Part shown: in pieces, positions 1 through 8,819 of the stretch
How the letters are laid out: each line of letters begins with the position of its first letter
Position numbering within the stretch: position 1 is the stretch's first letter
Source of the DNA: an uncultured Bacteroidales bacterium
GTDB taxonomy: Bacteria; Bacteroidota; Bacteroidia; Bacteroidales; Bacteroidaceae
Length of the DNA: 50,614 nucleotides
Assembly: GCA_945833885.1 (NCBI GenBank)
Contig: CAMAFY010000018.1
Coordinates: 1-50,614, forward strand
Direction of reading: 5' to 3'
Position numbers and translations under genes: made by a program
Notes under the pieces: model-generated
Told to the model about the DNA's origin: nothing
What the model saw: the letters and a program-made list of their open reading frames with translations, nothing else
Database searches by the model: none

Positions 1-132
1 GGGGCGTCCGTCGCTATTACCGGGACGGTTGCCCTTGTTGTCGGGACGATAGCCGCTGTTTCCACCGGGGCGTCCGTCGCTATTACCGGGACGGTTGCCC
101 TTGTTGTCGGGACGATAGCCGTTGTTTCCACC
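1..132. repeat. 66-bp coding tandem repeat
   Basis: Bases 1-66 and 67-132 differ at one position (C/T in the agccgYtgtt segment), and a degenerate third copy follows. The unit is a multiple of three, so it keeps frame and encodes 22 residues. Each unit subdivides into three related blocks of about 21, 21 and 24 bases, all starting GGGRCG. Copy number at the window edge is unknown. Confidence 0.9.
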
Positions 133-687
133 GGGACGTCCGTTGCCGCCACCGGGATGGTGACCCTGATATCCCGGCTTTCCGGGCTTGCCGTAGTTGG
201 GGTTCATGCCGCCATGGTGCGTGGGCGGGCGGTGTCCGATGAAGGGTGAGGGCGACTTATGATGGCGTCCGTGCCACAGACCTCCGTGCCAACTTGCAAA
301 GACTGTCGGACGATGGAAGAAGAAATAGTCGCGGTGGTAGTGGTCCCAAAGGGAGCAATACCATGCTCCGCGCACCCATCTCAGTGGACGGATGAAGTAG
401 TCTGCTGCCCGATATACCTGCCATTGCCAGTCATAGAGTATGTAACTGAGGTCGGTATTGCGGTAGTTCCACCATAGGCCATCGAGGTCTCGTGCAGAAT
501 TCACGTTGAGGAAGTATTCGAGATTCACCTGATAAACGAGGTCGTACTGCTGTGGCGTGAGGTTGAGTTCGTAGGCCATTTTGTCGGAAAGGAAGTAGGC
601 CTGTGCCTGTGCGTCCCGCAGATTCATGCCGAGAGCAGAGATGCTGCTGACGATTCCGACGATGAAAAGTAGGATGTAACGTTTCAT
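1..687 (-). CDS. Secreted protein with C-terminal Gly/Arg/Asn/Pro repeats (partial, runs off the window)
   Basis: An open frame starts at an ATG at 685-687 and reads without a stop to base 1, so the C-terminus lies outside the window. The N-terminus is signal-peptide-like (MKRYILLFIVGIVSSISALG). A Trp/Tyr-rich region follows (about residues 25-125) with the pattern LTPQQYDLVYQVNLEYF, which I have the impression of having seen in Bacteroidales hypothetical proteins. A His/Gly/Pro-rich linker then leads into tandem 22-residue repeats built from short blocks such as GRPGGNSGYRPDNK and GNRPGNSD. Export to the periplasm or cell surface is inferred from the signal peptide. The function is unknown. 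A TAnnTTTG promoter element lies about 90 bases upstream. Confidence 0.8.
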   Translation of the reverse strand, partial: MKRYILLFIVGIVSSISALGMNLRDAQAQAYFLSDKMAYELNLTPQQYDLVYQVNLEYFLNVNSARDLDGLWWNYRNTDLSYILYDWQWQVYRAADYFIRPLRWVRGAWYCSLWDHYHRDYFFFHRPTVFASWHGGLWHGRHHKSPSPFIGHRPPTHHGGMNPNYGKPGKPGYQGHHPGGGNGRPGGNNGYRPDNKGNRPGNSDGRPGGNSGYRPDNKGNRPGNSDGRP

Positions 688-774
688 AATGTAGAGTAGT
701 TTAGGGTAGGATATTACTCTGATATCAGTAGTTTTGATGGGAAAACGGAGCACCCTGTTTGGGATTTCTGTTTG

Positions 775-782
775 CAAAGGTA
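775..782 (-). promoter_or_regulatory. Candidate Bacteroidetes -7 element for the secreted protein
   Basis: The minus strand reads TACCTTTG, matching the Bacteroidetes TAnnTTTG consensus, about 90 bases upstream of the ATG at 687. No clear TTTG -33 box lies at the usual distance. Confidence 0.45.
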
Positions 783-857
783 ATGCAAAAGCGGAGAAAA
801 AGTCAAGGAAGTAGGGCGAAAAAAGTAGAAACTTTAACGTTTCTTGTGTATTATTCT

Positions 858-1099
858 CGGTCCTGCTTGTTCCTGAATGAAGGTCTTTTGCATTCCGGAT
901 GTGCATTTCCGGCGTGCGGAATTCCGTTTTCAGACGTCAAGGACGCGGCTCTTCGAAGGCTGTGATACGCATCCTTGACACCTGTGGTGCGGTGCTTCGA
1001 TGCTTGCAATCACGCTTTTGGACAAGCGTGGCGCCGTGCCTCATTATATATTATATAGGTGTCCGGCGTAATAATATATGGGTGTCTGTCATACATGAT
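858..1099. other. Gene-free stretch with paired hairpins and degenerate 22-nt periodicity
   Basis: No credible gene lies between 688 and 1224. Two hairpins are visible. GTCAAGGA (936-943) pairs with TCCTTGAC (972-979). GGTGCGGTGC (986-995) pairs with GCGCCGTGCC (1031-1040) using G-U pairs, and encloses CACGCTT (1010-1016) pairing with AAGCGTG (1024-1030). Cutting the stretch every 22 bases from 858 aligns YTTYGA cores in several successive units (946, 968, 990, 1012). It may be a worn member of the 22-nt repeat family or a structured RNA; I recognise no known RNA family. Confidence 0.35.
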
Positions 1100-1224
1100 A
1101 AAGGCCTTTGACCCGCGGAATACAGGTTCCTGACCTGTTGCGTTCCGGTTTTTCGGAAGGCAGGATGCGCGTTTCCGGCCTCTGCAGTTAGGTCTTTCGG
1201 CATGATGTCACCGGCGTTCCCCCT

Positions 1225-2085
1225 CTATTTCAGGATGAACATCCCCGTGGGACACTTGCGTCTGAGCACGCTGACTTCGGGCTTTTCGGGCAGTTCCGTT
1301 GCCTCGATGGCGCTTTTCACCGTACTTTCCGCAATTTCCGGATGGTTGTTTTCCTCGCTGATGTGGCAAAGCCAGATGCGTTTTGTGCGTGGTGTGAGGT
1401 GCTGGCCCAGCATTCTCGCACAGATAGCGTTGTCGAGATGCCCGTAACCGTTCATGATTCTCCGTTTCAAACGCTCGGGATAAGGTCCGCTCCTGAGCAT
1501 CTTCTCGTCGTAATTCGCCTCGATGACGAGGTAGCGGGCGCGCTGAATGTAGGGAATAAGGTTGTCGGTGAAGGTTCCGCAGTCGGTGATGATGCAGAAG
1601 GTTATCGGCTCTTCGTCCTCCGAAGGTGCGCAGGCTTTTGCCAGATCGAAGAGGTCTTCGGGCGGTTCGGGCTGCGTGATTTCGATGAAATATCCGTTGC
1701 AGTCGTTCGAATCGTGCATGACGGCGAACGGCGTTATCCGGAAAGGTCCCACGTCGAATGGGGTGTCGAGGGTGGTAACCACCTTCTGTTCCAGGGGAAT
1801 CTTCTTCGACATCATGCGGTTTCTGTCGATACCCTGGTGCACGCGTTCCGATGCGTAGACGGGCGTATGCCGGGCAATGGCAAACGGACCGACGCCCTTG
1901 ATGTGGTCGGTATGGTCATGTGTGACGACGACGGCCTTGATTTTCTCCATCGAAAGTCCGTAGTCGCGGATGTGTTGCTTGAAGGAACGGATGCCGATGC
2001 CGAGGTCGATGATGATGGCAGTGCCGCAGGATTCGAGATAATAGCAGTTGCCGCATGAGCCACTGCCTATGGGAAGGAATTTCAT
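1225..2085 (-). CDS. WalJ/YycJ-like metallo-beta-lactamase-fold hydrolase
   Basis: This 286-residue protein starts MKFLPIGSGSCGNCYYLES and carries the metal-binding signature THDHTDH at about residue 55, with further conserved His and Asp residues downstream. It is typical of the YycJ/WalJ branch of the MBL superfamily, which contains predicted cytoplasmic nucleases or exonucleases linked to DNA repair and cell-wall signalling. The length suits the family. The gene starts 20 bases after the stop of the TamL gene on the same strand, so the two are probably co-transcribed. The substrate cannot be told from sequence. Confidence 0.85.
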   Translation of the reverse strand: MKFLPIGSGSCGNCYYLESCGTAIIIDLGIGIRSFKQHIRDYGLSMEKIKAVVVTHDHTDHIKGVGPFAIARHTPVYASERVHQGIDRNRMMSKKIPLEQKVVTTLDTPFDVGPFRITPFAVMHDSNDCNGYFIEITQPEPPEDLFDLAKACAPSEDEEPITFCIITDCGTFTDNLIPYIQRARYLVIEANYDEKMLRSGPYPERLKRRIMNGYGHLDNAICARMLGQHLTPRTKRIWLCHISEENNHPEIAESTVKSAIEATELPEKPEVSVLRRKCPTGMFILK

Positions 2086-2105
2086 TTACGGAAGAATGGT
2101 GTTTT

Positions 2106-4406
2106 TTAGAAGGGTAGTCCGACGGCAAAGTGCAGGGCGAAGTCGCGCTTGAAGTCGGGGTTTACGATGACGTAGTGGTCACGTCCGGAGGGCGATGTCG
2201 GGTCTATGGCCTTCATTCCTCCGTCAAGTCGTAGGATAAAGTAGTTGAAGTTGAGGCGAAGTCCGATACCGTAACTGACGGCAATCTGACGATAGAACTC
2301 GTTCCATCGGAACATTCCCCCCGGTTGGTCGGCATAATCCTTGATATTCCAGATGTTTCCGGCGTCAATGAACGCTGCTCCTTCCAATTTCCAGAAGATT
2401 GGTGAGCGGAATTCTACGGACAAATCAAGTTTTATGTTGCCGGTTTGGTTGATAAAGTCAATGTTTCCGTCGTGTCCGCGGTACGATCCGGGTCCGAGTT
2501 GTCGGACACTCCAGCCTCGAACCGAGTTGGCTCCGCCGGCGAAGTATCGTTTTTCGTAGGGCACGATGTTGCTGTTTCCGTAGGGATAGCAGATGCCGAA
2601 GGCGGCATGGAACGCCAACGACTGGTTGGCATTCAGCAGAAGGCTCTTCGAAAAGTCGAAGTCGAACTTGGCATATTGCGAGAAGGGGATGCCGAACATC
2701 GAGCGGCTTCCGTCGGCGTTCGGTGTTTGTCCGATGGTTTTGGCGATGCCGTAGAGCATGTTGCCGGCACTTTCCACATTGAATTTCAGTTGATAGCCGT
2801 TCGTTCTGTTGAGTGTCGTCGCCGATTTCTTCTTCAATGAGTTGTAAGTGAAGGAATATCCCACCTTCATGATGAAGAGATTCTCATAGGAATATCGGAG
2901 GACGGCGTAGCGCGGGTCGTCGCCTTCGAGGTAATCCTTTGTGAAAGTTTCCGAAATCCACGGCATAAACACGTAGTTGAGCGACAGAAGGTCGAGACGG
3001 TGCTGAAGATTGGGTCGGTTTCTTTTGTACCAGTTCAGTCCCCACGTGCCTGTCAGCAGTCTTCTGTGGAACTCCGGGCGGTTCTGAGAGTTGTAAAGCA
3101 GGGAGAATTCGCTGTTGCCCCGGATGTTTCTGCCGTACTTTGTGGACAGATGTACGGGCAACGTGGGCAGACGCAGCGTACCCTCGGCGCTATATTCAAT
3201 ATAATTCTGGTTCTGATACCCTTCAAGACCCTTGATTGCTTCGTATGCTCCGCGGAGTTTGAGGGACAATGACTCGGCGCCTCTGAACAAATTGCGGTTG
3301 GTGAACGTGAAACTTGCCGCGCCGCCCAAATCTCCGGCCGTGTTTGTCCCTTCAAGGTCGAAACTTACTCCGTTCGGATGGTTGAGATTGACGTAGACGT
3401 CGGCCCGAAGCACGGAGTCTCCGGCCTCGGGTGCGGCATATCGCACCGTGGCGTACGACACTATCGGCAGGGCGTTCAGACCTTGGTAGGTGAATTGTGT
3501 CTTCTCCTCGTTGAAAAGGCTGTCCTTGTCGAGGATGACCTCGCGGTGGTAGACCCTTTTCCTCAGTTTTCCCGGTGTGGAAGCCACGAACCTGAAGTTG
3601 GCGTTCTCCGTGGTATCCATCCTCGAAGGCGCTATTCCCTCCTCGTGTATGGTGATTTTCCCCAGCCGGTAACGCTGGTATGCCATGGAAGGGTCGGCAC
3701 CCGGCGGCATCTTGAAGTTCATTGTCAGCAGCGCACCGTGGTGGTTTTCCAGGGTATCTGCGGTGAACGTGATGAATTCGGGGTTAAGATTGTAGTAGCC
3801 GTGTTGGCGGAGCCGGCTGATGATTTCCGTCCTTTCCTCGTCGAGGATGGTGATGTCCAGGGGCATTCCGTTGTAGAGGCGTGTGGTGTCGCAGAGTTCC
3901 TCCACGGTTTGCCTGATGGTGTCGTTGTCATACTTCCGCACAATGGCGCGGACATAGTGGCGTCGTCCGGGGCGCATGCTGTAGACGAGGCGCGTTCTGC
4001 GGGGATGTTTCCGCGAATGCACGGTGTCGGCGGTGACGGACGCCTTCAGATAGCCCTTCGTCCGCAGGGCTCCTTCGATGCTTCTGCGGGAGTATTCCAT
4101 GAGGGTGGCGTCGTAAACCACCGGCGCCTCGCCGATTTTGTGCATGAAACGGTTGAAGCGCCGCGTGCTGTCGGTGCCGGAAATGCAGTAGATGCCCATA
4201 GGAATCTTCATGAAGTTCAGCCATCGCGAGTTGGCTTCTTGGCGCACGTGGACGCGATAGTCCGAGGTCTTCACCGTTTTCTCCGTCGATTTCATGCTCA
4301 CCTTTGTAAGCATATACTCCCCTTCCGGCACGAAACGTGTAGGAGAACAGGCTGTGACGAGGGCGAAAACGGCGACAGCAATCAGCAGGAAGTGGGATAT
4401 TTTCAA
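2106..4406 (-). CDS. tamL: TamL: lipidated TamA/BamA-family outer-membrane protein
   Basis: The protein has 766 residues. A lipoprotein signal ends in LVTAC, so Cys20 would be lipidated. POTRA-like domains span about residues 30-330 (segments such as RRSIEGALRTKGYLKASV and IISRLRQHGYYNLNPEFI). A C-terminal Omp85 barrel follows, containing FAGGANSVRGW, the conserved RGW-type loop motif, and ending in aromatic VGLPF. This matches the lipid-anchored TamA variants of Bacteroidetes, thought to act in outer-membrane biogenesis, usually with a TamB partner that is not in this window. The start is a TTG codon at 4404-4406; the leader is short and no in-frame ATG lies between it and the candidate promoter at 4429-4436. 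Confidence 0.85.
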   Translation of the reverse strand: MKISHFLLIAVAVFALVTACSPTRFVPEGEYMLTKVSMKSTEKTVKTSDYRVHVRQEANSRWLNFMKIPMGIYCISGTDSTRRFNRFMHKIGEAPVVYDATLMEYSRRSIEGALRTKGYLKASVTADTVHSRKHPRRTRLVYSMRPGRRHYVRAIVRKYDNDTIRQTVEELCDTTRLYNGMPLDITILDEERTEIISRLRQHGYYNLNPEFITFTADTLENHHGALLTMNFKMPPGADPSMAYQRYRLGKITIHEEGIAPSRMDTTENANFRFVASTPGKLRKRVYHREVILDKDSLFNEEKTQFTYQGLNALPIVSYATVRYAAPEAGDSVLRADVYVNLNHPNGVSFDLEGTNTAGDLGGAASFTFTNRNLFRGAESLSLKLRGAYEAIKGLEGYQNQNYIEYSAEGTLRLPTLPVHLSTKYGRNIRGNSEFSLLYNSQNRPEFHRRLLTGTWGLNWYKRNRPNLQHRLDLLSLNYVFMPWISETFTKDYLEGDDPRYAVLRYSYENLFIMKVGYSFTYNSLKKKSATTLNRTNGYQLKFNVESAGNMLYGIAKTIGQTPNADGSRSMFGIPFSQYAKFDFDFSKSLLLNANQSLAFHAAFGICYPYGNSNIVPYEKRYFAGGANSVRGWSVRQLGPGSYRGHDGNIDFINQTGNIKLDLSVEFRSPIFWKLEGAAFIDAGNIWNIKDYADQPGGMFRWNEFYRQIAVSYGIGLRLNFNYFILRLDGGMKAIDPTSPSGRDHYVIVNPDFKRDFALHFAVGLPF

Positions 4407-4428
4407 GAGTCCTATGGCTTTTAGTGTG

Positions 4429-4436
4429 CAAATATA
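4429..4436 (-). promoter_or_regulatory. Candidate -7 element for tamL
   Basis: The minus strand reads TATATTTG (TAnnTTTG consensus), 23 bases upstream of the TTG start. Spacing would give a leader of only about 15 bases, consistent with using the TTG start. Confidence 0.5.
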
Positions 4437-4459
4437 CTAATATTCTGCGAAAACATTCG

Positions 4460-4467
4460 TAACTTTG
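4460..4467 (+). promoter_or_regulatory. Candidate divergent -7 element toward the methyltransferase gene
   Basis: The plus strand reads TAACTTTG, matching TAnnTTTG and back-to-back with the tamL element. If used, the transcript would carry a leader of nearly 700 bases made mostly of 22-nt units before the ATG at 5152. The -33 box is not evident. Confidence 0.35.
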
Positions 4468-4545
4468 CGCCAAATCATGGCGTGAAGAATCCAAAAAACG
4501 TCCGTAAAATCGCTCTGCCATAGGTCATACTTTGCATTTTCAACG

Positions 4546-5102
4546 TCCGGAATGTCTTTATATTTCCTCCGGAATGTCTTCATGTTTCCTCCGGAATGTC
4601 TTTACGGTTCTTCCGGAACACCTTCGGATTTTTCCGGAAACGTCTCCGCCGATTTTTTGGAAACCCTTCGCGGATTTTCGGAAATGCCTTTAAGAATCGT
4701 CCGGAACATTCATGCGTTTTTTTGTGTCAAACAGGCGTCATGCCCCAAACCTCCCGCCTGAAATCCGCGACATTTCCGTCGCCTTTTGCGGAAAGCACAC
4801 GCGGTCTCACGGAAAATGCACGTATGTTCTGCGGAATGCAGCGAACGGTTTTTCCGCGCTTTCCGAAGCCTTTGCCGTACTGCCCCGGACAGCGTGCAAA
4901 ACAGTCTTGGACACCATGCAAAACAGCCCCGGACAGCGTGCAAGACTGCCCCGGAAAAAGTGCGGCACTTCCCGCTCGAAAGTGCGGAACTTCCGCCCCG
5001 AAACATCGGAACATTCCGACGGAAAGTGCGGCACTTCGCCACACGCTTTCCGCACCGCGCGTTTCCACCTTGCGGAACTCCCCGTGCCGGCAGGCGGAAA
5101 GC
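4546..5102. repeat. 22-nt periodic tandem repeat tract (two sub-blocks)
   Basis: Units start every 22 bases at 4546, 4568, 4590 and 4612, each beginning TCCGGAA. After a degenerate middle, exact 22-base spacing is seen again from 4883 to 5102, with units at 4883, 4905, 4927, 4949, 4971, 4993, 5015, 5037, 5059 and 5081. Early units share CCCCGGACAGCGTGCAA; later ones drift to forms with GTGCGGCACTT or AACATCGGAAC. The tract fills the gap between tamL and the methyltransferase gene. Long open frames crossing it in all frames are by-products of the repeats. Confidence 0.9.
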
Positions 5103-5151
5103 CCGGGAGAGATGCCTGCACCCATGCCCCAAAACATCAGGAAAACAGTAT

Positions 5152-5910
5152 ATGCTCAGCAAGAACAAACAGAAACTGATACGCCAGTTGGCAATGAAGA
5201 AACACCGCGACGAGAGCGGGCTTTTTCTGGCGGAAGGCCCGAAAGTCGTGGGCGATTTGTGGGGACACTTCCCCTGTCGGCTGCTCTGCGGTACGGAGGA
5301 ATGGCTGGAAACGCACCCCGAATGCCGTGCGGATGAGGTGGTTTGCGTCAGCGACGCCGAACTTTCGCAGGCCTCGTTGCTGAAGACTCCGCGCGATGTG
5401 CTTGCCGTCTTCGCCCGCCGTGCCGAACCTGCCGCCCACCTTGCCGACATCGCCTCGCGCGAACTCGTGCTTGCCCTCGACGGAGTGCAGGACCCCGGCA
5501 ATGTGGGCACGATACTTCGCGTGGCGGACTGGTTCGGAATCGAACACGTTTGTTGCAGTCCTGACACGGCAGACGCCTTTTCGCCCAAGACTGTGCAGGC
5601 AACGATGGGGGCACTTGCGCGCGTGCATGTCTATTATATGGACCTTCCGGAGTTTTTCGCCGCACTTCCGGCCGAAATTCCCGTATATGGCACCTTCCTC
5701 GACGGCGACGACATGTACCGGTGTCCGATGTCCGCGCATGGCATCATCGTCATGGGCAGCGAGGGCAACGGCATTTCGCCCCAGGTGGAGCGTCATGTCA
5801 GCGGCAGACTCTACATTCCCTCCTATCCCGAGGGGCGTTCCACGAGCGAAAGTCTCAATGTCGCCATCGCCACAGCCGTGGTCTGCGCCGAATTCCGCCG
5901 CCGTCGCTGA
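5152..5910 (+). CDS. TrmH/SpoU-family RNA methyltransferase
   Basis: With the ATG at 5152 the protein has 252 residues, normal for the short TrmH-like branch. An N-terminal substrate-binding domain begins MLSKNKQKLIRQLAMKKHR. The SPOUT knot domain carries its motifs: QDPGNVGTILRVADWFG (motif 1), IIVMGSEGNGIS (motif 2) and SLNVAIATAV (motif 3). It should transfer a methyl group from S-adenosylmethionine to the 2'-O of an rRNA or tRNA nucleotide; the target cannot be told. Longer upstream starts run through the repeat tract and are rejected. The next gene begins 42 bases downstream on the same strand. Confidence 0.88.
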   Translation: MLSKNKQKLIRQLAMKKHRDESGLFLAEGPKVVGDLWGHFPCRLLCGTEEWLETHPECRADEVVCVSDAELSQASLLKTPRDVLAVFARRAEPAAHLADIASRELVLALDGVQDPGNVGTILRVADWFGIEHVCCSPDTADAFSPKTVQATMGALARVHVYYMDLPEFFAALPAEIPVYGTFLDGDDMYRCPMSAHGIIVMGSEGNGISPQVERHVSGRLYIPSYPEGRSTSESLNVAIATAVVCAEFRRRR

Positions 5911-5952
5911 CGCGAAGTCCATAGCCCAACCTGCTGAAATTCCCTGAATGCT

Positions 5953-7278
5953 ATGATCATTGAAGCGATAATCCTTGCCGTTCTCTGCCTTTCCTTCATC
6001 CTGCTTGCCGCAACGCGATGGATGGGATACCGCACTCTGCTGCTCCTGGGGCGCGACCAGCGCGAGTTTTTCGACGAACACCGTGCGGAAACCATGGTGA
6101 AAAACGCCGCCACCGCCGAGGAATGCCCCGGTGACATCGCCGACGGCGAGCCCGGAGTGCCGTCTCCGCAGAGCCTTTCGCTCACCGATGTCCCCGAGGT
6201 GTCGGTGGTTGTCGTCAGCGAGGGCGACGGTGCCCTGCTCGAAGCCAATCTTCCCTACATCCTGCATCAGATGCAGGAGGGTGTGGAGGTCATCGTTGTC
6301 GACGTTTCCACCGCCGATACGCACACCGAGGTCAGCACTTCCGATGCCCTGAAACGCCTCCGCCGCACGTTTCCGCAGATCCGCCAGACCTATGTTCCCG
6401 CCACTTGCCGCAATGTCGACCGTCGTCAGGCGGGCCTTACGTTGGGCATCCGTGCCGCACGTGCGCCATGGGTGGCGCTGACCTGCCCCGATTGCGTGCC
6501 CGAAAGTTACGAATGGCTCTCGCAGATGCTTGCACTTGCCAGCGGCGACGACGTGGATATGGTGATGGGATATGCGAACTACGATGTCCGTGAAGGCGCG
6601 GATGGTGTGCGGCGTGCCGCTTTCGAACGCTTGAAACGCTTTGTTTTCTATGCCCGTTCCGCGTTGAACGGCCGTGCCGTTGGCGCGGATGGATGCAACA
6701 TCCTCCTGCGCCGCGACTGGTTTGTCGGCAACGGCTGCTTCTCACAGACGCTCCGGACGTCGTTCGATGCCGTATCTTTGGCGGTCGACGCCCACATCGA
6801 GCGTGGCCGGACGGCGTTGGCGCTGTGTCCGGAAACGGTGGTACGCCAGCAGATTCCCGATGACACACGTTCCTTTGACGCGGACCGTGCCGCACAATTC
6901 CGTGCCAACCGTCACCGCAGTTTCCGCGGACGGCGCCTGATGTGGCGCGAAACCATCGGCGATGTCGGGCTCTACGGCTTCCTCCTCGCCATCGTTGCCT
7001 ACGTCGGTTGCCGCGTTTTGCGCTATCTTCCCTGCGAACTGGACTGCGGTATGCTGACGTCGCTCGTGCCTTATGAGGCGTTTTACCGCCCGTTGTGGCT
7101 GGCAACGGATGTCCCCGTCGCGCTTTTGCTGGTGGCATCGTGCGTCATTCCCGTGGTCGTCTTCCGCAGCATCACGCGCATGTTCGACGTTCCGTCCTTC
7201 GGCGTCTATCCTTTGTGCTGGCATCTGTTGCGTCCTTGGCGCGCGATGTCCGTGCGTTGGCAGTGCCGAAAGCGCTGA
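5953..7278 (+). CDS. Membrane-anchored family 2 glycosyltransferase
   Basis: The protein has 441 residues. One N-terminal membrane helix (residues 1-22) is followed by a GT-A-type domain (about 75-300) beginning EVSVVVVSEGDGALLEANLP and including VEVIVVDVSTAD. Two or three C-terminal helices lie around 340-420. In the region where a DxD metal motif is usual it reads VALTCPDC, with a single Asp, so the metal site is not canonical. The arrangement suggests a polyprenyl- or envelope-glycan transferase at the inner membrane, but donor and acceptor are unknown. It is probably in an operon with the methyltransferase and ends at a strong hairpin. Confidence 0.75.
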   Translation: MIIEAIILAVLCLSFILLAATRWMGYRTLLLLGRDQREFFDEHRAETMVKNAATAEECPGDIADGEPGVPSPQSLSLTDVPEVSVVVVSEGDGALLEANLPYILHQMQEGVEVIVVDVSTADTHTEVSTSDALKRLRRTFPQIRQTYVPATCRNVDRRQAGLTLGIRAARAPWVALTCPDCVPESYEWLSQMLALASGDDVDMVMGYANYDVREGADGVRRAAFERLKRFVFYARSALNGRAVGADGCNILLRRDWFVGNGCFSQTLRTSFDAVSLAVDAHIERGRTALALCPETVVRQQIPDDTRSFDADRAAQFRANRHRSFRGRRLMWRETIGDVGLYGFLLAIVAYVGCRVLRYLPCELDCGMLTSLVPYEAFYRPLWLATDVPVALLLVASCVIPVVVFRSITRMFDVPSFGVYPLCWHLLRPWRAMSVRWQCRKR

Positions 7279-7346
7279 TGGCATGCTCAACCTCGGTCCG
7301 CGCCGGGCGGAACCGTGGGATAAATCAGTGGAAAAATACAAAAAAT

Positions 7347-7396
7347 GACAGGCGACATCGGAGACTTCTTGTGTAAGTCCTCCGGTGTCGCCTGTC
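7347..7396. terminator. Long bidirectional terminator hairpin
   Basis: GACAGGCGACATCGGAG near the left end pairs with CTCCGGTGTCGCCTGTC on the right, forming a stem of about 21 pairs with one G-U pair and one bulge. CTTTT follows on the plus strand and ATTTTTTG on the minus strand. It lies between the convergent glycosyltransferase and glsB genes. Confidence 0.75.
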
Positions 7397-7440
7397 GGCT
7401 TTTGCGGTTTCCCGCCTGTTTGTTCCGGCATTTCCCGCAG

Positions 7441-7646
7441 CCTTTTCGGGGCGTTTCTAACCCCTTTGTGGGCAGATGTTACAACCTTTTCGGGGCGTTT
7501 CTAACCCCTTTATGGGCAGATGTTACAGCCTTTTCGGGTGATTCTAACCCCTTTGTGGGCAGATGTTACAGCCTTTTCGGGTGAGTCTAACCCCTTTATG
7601 GGCAGTTGTAACACCCTTTTCGGGTGATTCTAACCCCTTTTTGGGG
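7441..7646. repeat. 43-44-nt tandem repeat (five units, two 22-nt halves each)
   Basis: Units start at 7441, 7485, 7529, 7572 and 7615, each opening CCTTTTCGGG and containing TCTAACCCCTTT. Each divides into two degenerate 22-base halves: one begins CCTTTTCGGG and the other CCTTTGTGGG, and they share CCTTT, GGG and a TAAC/TTAC element. The tract lies in the convergent gap between the glycosyltransferase and glsB. Confidence 0.92.
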
Positions 7647-7688
7647 CGTCTGTCCCTCGGAATGCTGCGGTTGTGGTGGAAGGTAGCG

Positions 7689-8684
7689 TCAGTCGTTGGC
7701 CTGTCCTGTCTGCTTTAAGGTGAAAATCTCTTGGAAAATCTTCAGCGATTCGGGGTTGGCGTTGGCATAAGTTTCGATATGTCGCTTGCGCTTGTCCTCA
7801 AGAATCTCATCGACAGCAATAAGGATTCCGGTCTCTTCTACCATACCGAACTCCTCGTTTATGGCAGTTCCGAAGACGCGCATCGTAGGTGAGAGGCTCA
7901 TATACGCGTTGACGAGTGGCGGAATGTTGTATCCCAGGCTGCGAACCGTCTTGTTGAGGATGCGATAGTCCGCCTGGAACTCATCCTCCACAAAGAGTTC
8001 GCGGAGTTGGTCTTCCGGTGTTTCTATCCAGACGGGCGTTGCCGCCTTGACGAGTCCGTCGCGGTCTCCGAAGTGTTTCTTCAGGAAATAGAGTATCATG
8101 TCGCGTGCCGTACGGTCGAAACTTGGGTACATCGTCATCTTTCCGAAGAAGTATTTCAGGTCGGGAATCAGCATGGTGAGTGCTCCAAGTCCGTCCCAAA
8201 GGTTGTCGAGCGCGTAAAGACTTTTCGCAAGGTTCTTGCTCGACTGGTATTCCAATGTGACGAAACTGCGTCCGAGTTCCACGGTTCTGGGCAGAAAGTT
8301 CTCTATAAAATTTTGGGAGAACTGAAACATGTGTCCGGTTGCCAGGTGTGGCTGTCCGTTTTCTTCGAACTTTATGTCGGAATATGGGATGAATCTGTAT
8401 CCTCCAAGGATTTCTTCTGCCTGCGGATTCCAAACAATGAGTTGGTAATACGGATGTTCGCAGGTGTCGAACTCGTCAAGGTCGCAGTCAAGTCCGGAAC
8501 CTCCGCCCGCGGCACGGAAAGCAATCTCCCGCAAACGTCCGATTTCTCGCACCACGTTGGGGGCTTGTTGCCATGTAACAATGTAGATTTCGTTGCCCGC
8601 CTTGTTGGTTTGTCTGAGTTTTCGCTCCGGAGTCAGTTCGGATTTCAGTAGTTCGCGGTCAATGGGTGCAATGATGTCTTGCAT
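7689..8684 (-). CDS. glsB: GlsB-like N-acyltransferase (glycine/ornithine lipid synthesis, first step)
   Basis: With the ATG at 8684 the protein has 331 residues. It belongs to the acyltransferase family that includes OlsB and GlsB (GNAT-like, hemolysin-related). Visible core segments are REIAFRAAGGGSGLDCDLDEFD, split here as REIAFRAAGGG and LDCDLDEFDT, then YYQLIVWNPQAEEILGGYRF, and VELGRSFVTLEYQ. In Bacteroides, GlsB joins a 3-hydroxy fatty acid to glycine. The partner glsA-type gene lies upstream on the same strand. An upstream start giving a longer protein would run into the 22-nt repeat tract and is not preferred. Confidence 0.85.
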   Translation of the reverse strand: MQDIIAPIDRELLKSELTPERKLRQTNKAGNEIYIVTWQQAPNVVREIGRLREIAFRAAGGGSGLDCDLDEFDTCEHPYYQLIVWNPQAEEILGGYRFIPYSDIKFEENGQPHLATGHMFQFSQNFIENFLPRTVELGRSFVTLEYQSSKNLAKSLYALDNLWDGLGALTMLIPDLKYFFGKMTMYPSFDRTARDMILYFLKKHFGDRDGLVKAATPVWIETPEDQLRELFVEDEFQADYRILNKTVRSLGYNIPPLVNAYMSLSPTMRVFGTAINEEFGMVEETGILIAVDEILEDKRKRHIETYANANPESLKIFQEIFTLKQTGQAND

Positions 8685-8819
8685 AAAATTATCCGATTTT
8701 GTGGAGACGGATGCCGGTGGGAATCCATCCAGGGAATAAAAGGTGTGGGGTGGTTTTCCAGATTTCCTGTATACGGTTTTCGGAAGGTTTTCAGCAGGGC
8801 GTTGGAGATTGTGGTGTAA

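Noticed and set aside
4596..5588. Long open frames on both strands (up to about 290 residues) between tamL and the methyltransferase gene
   Set aside because: They run through the 22-nt repeats, occur in several frames at once and have no recognisable protein features.
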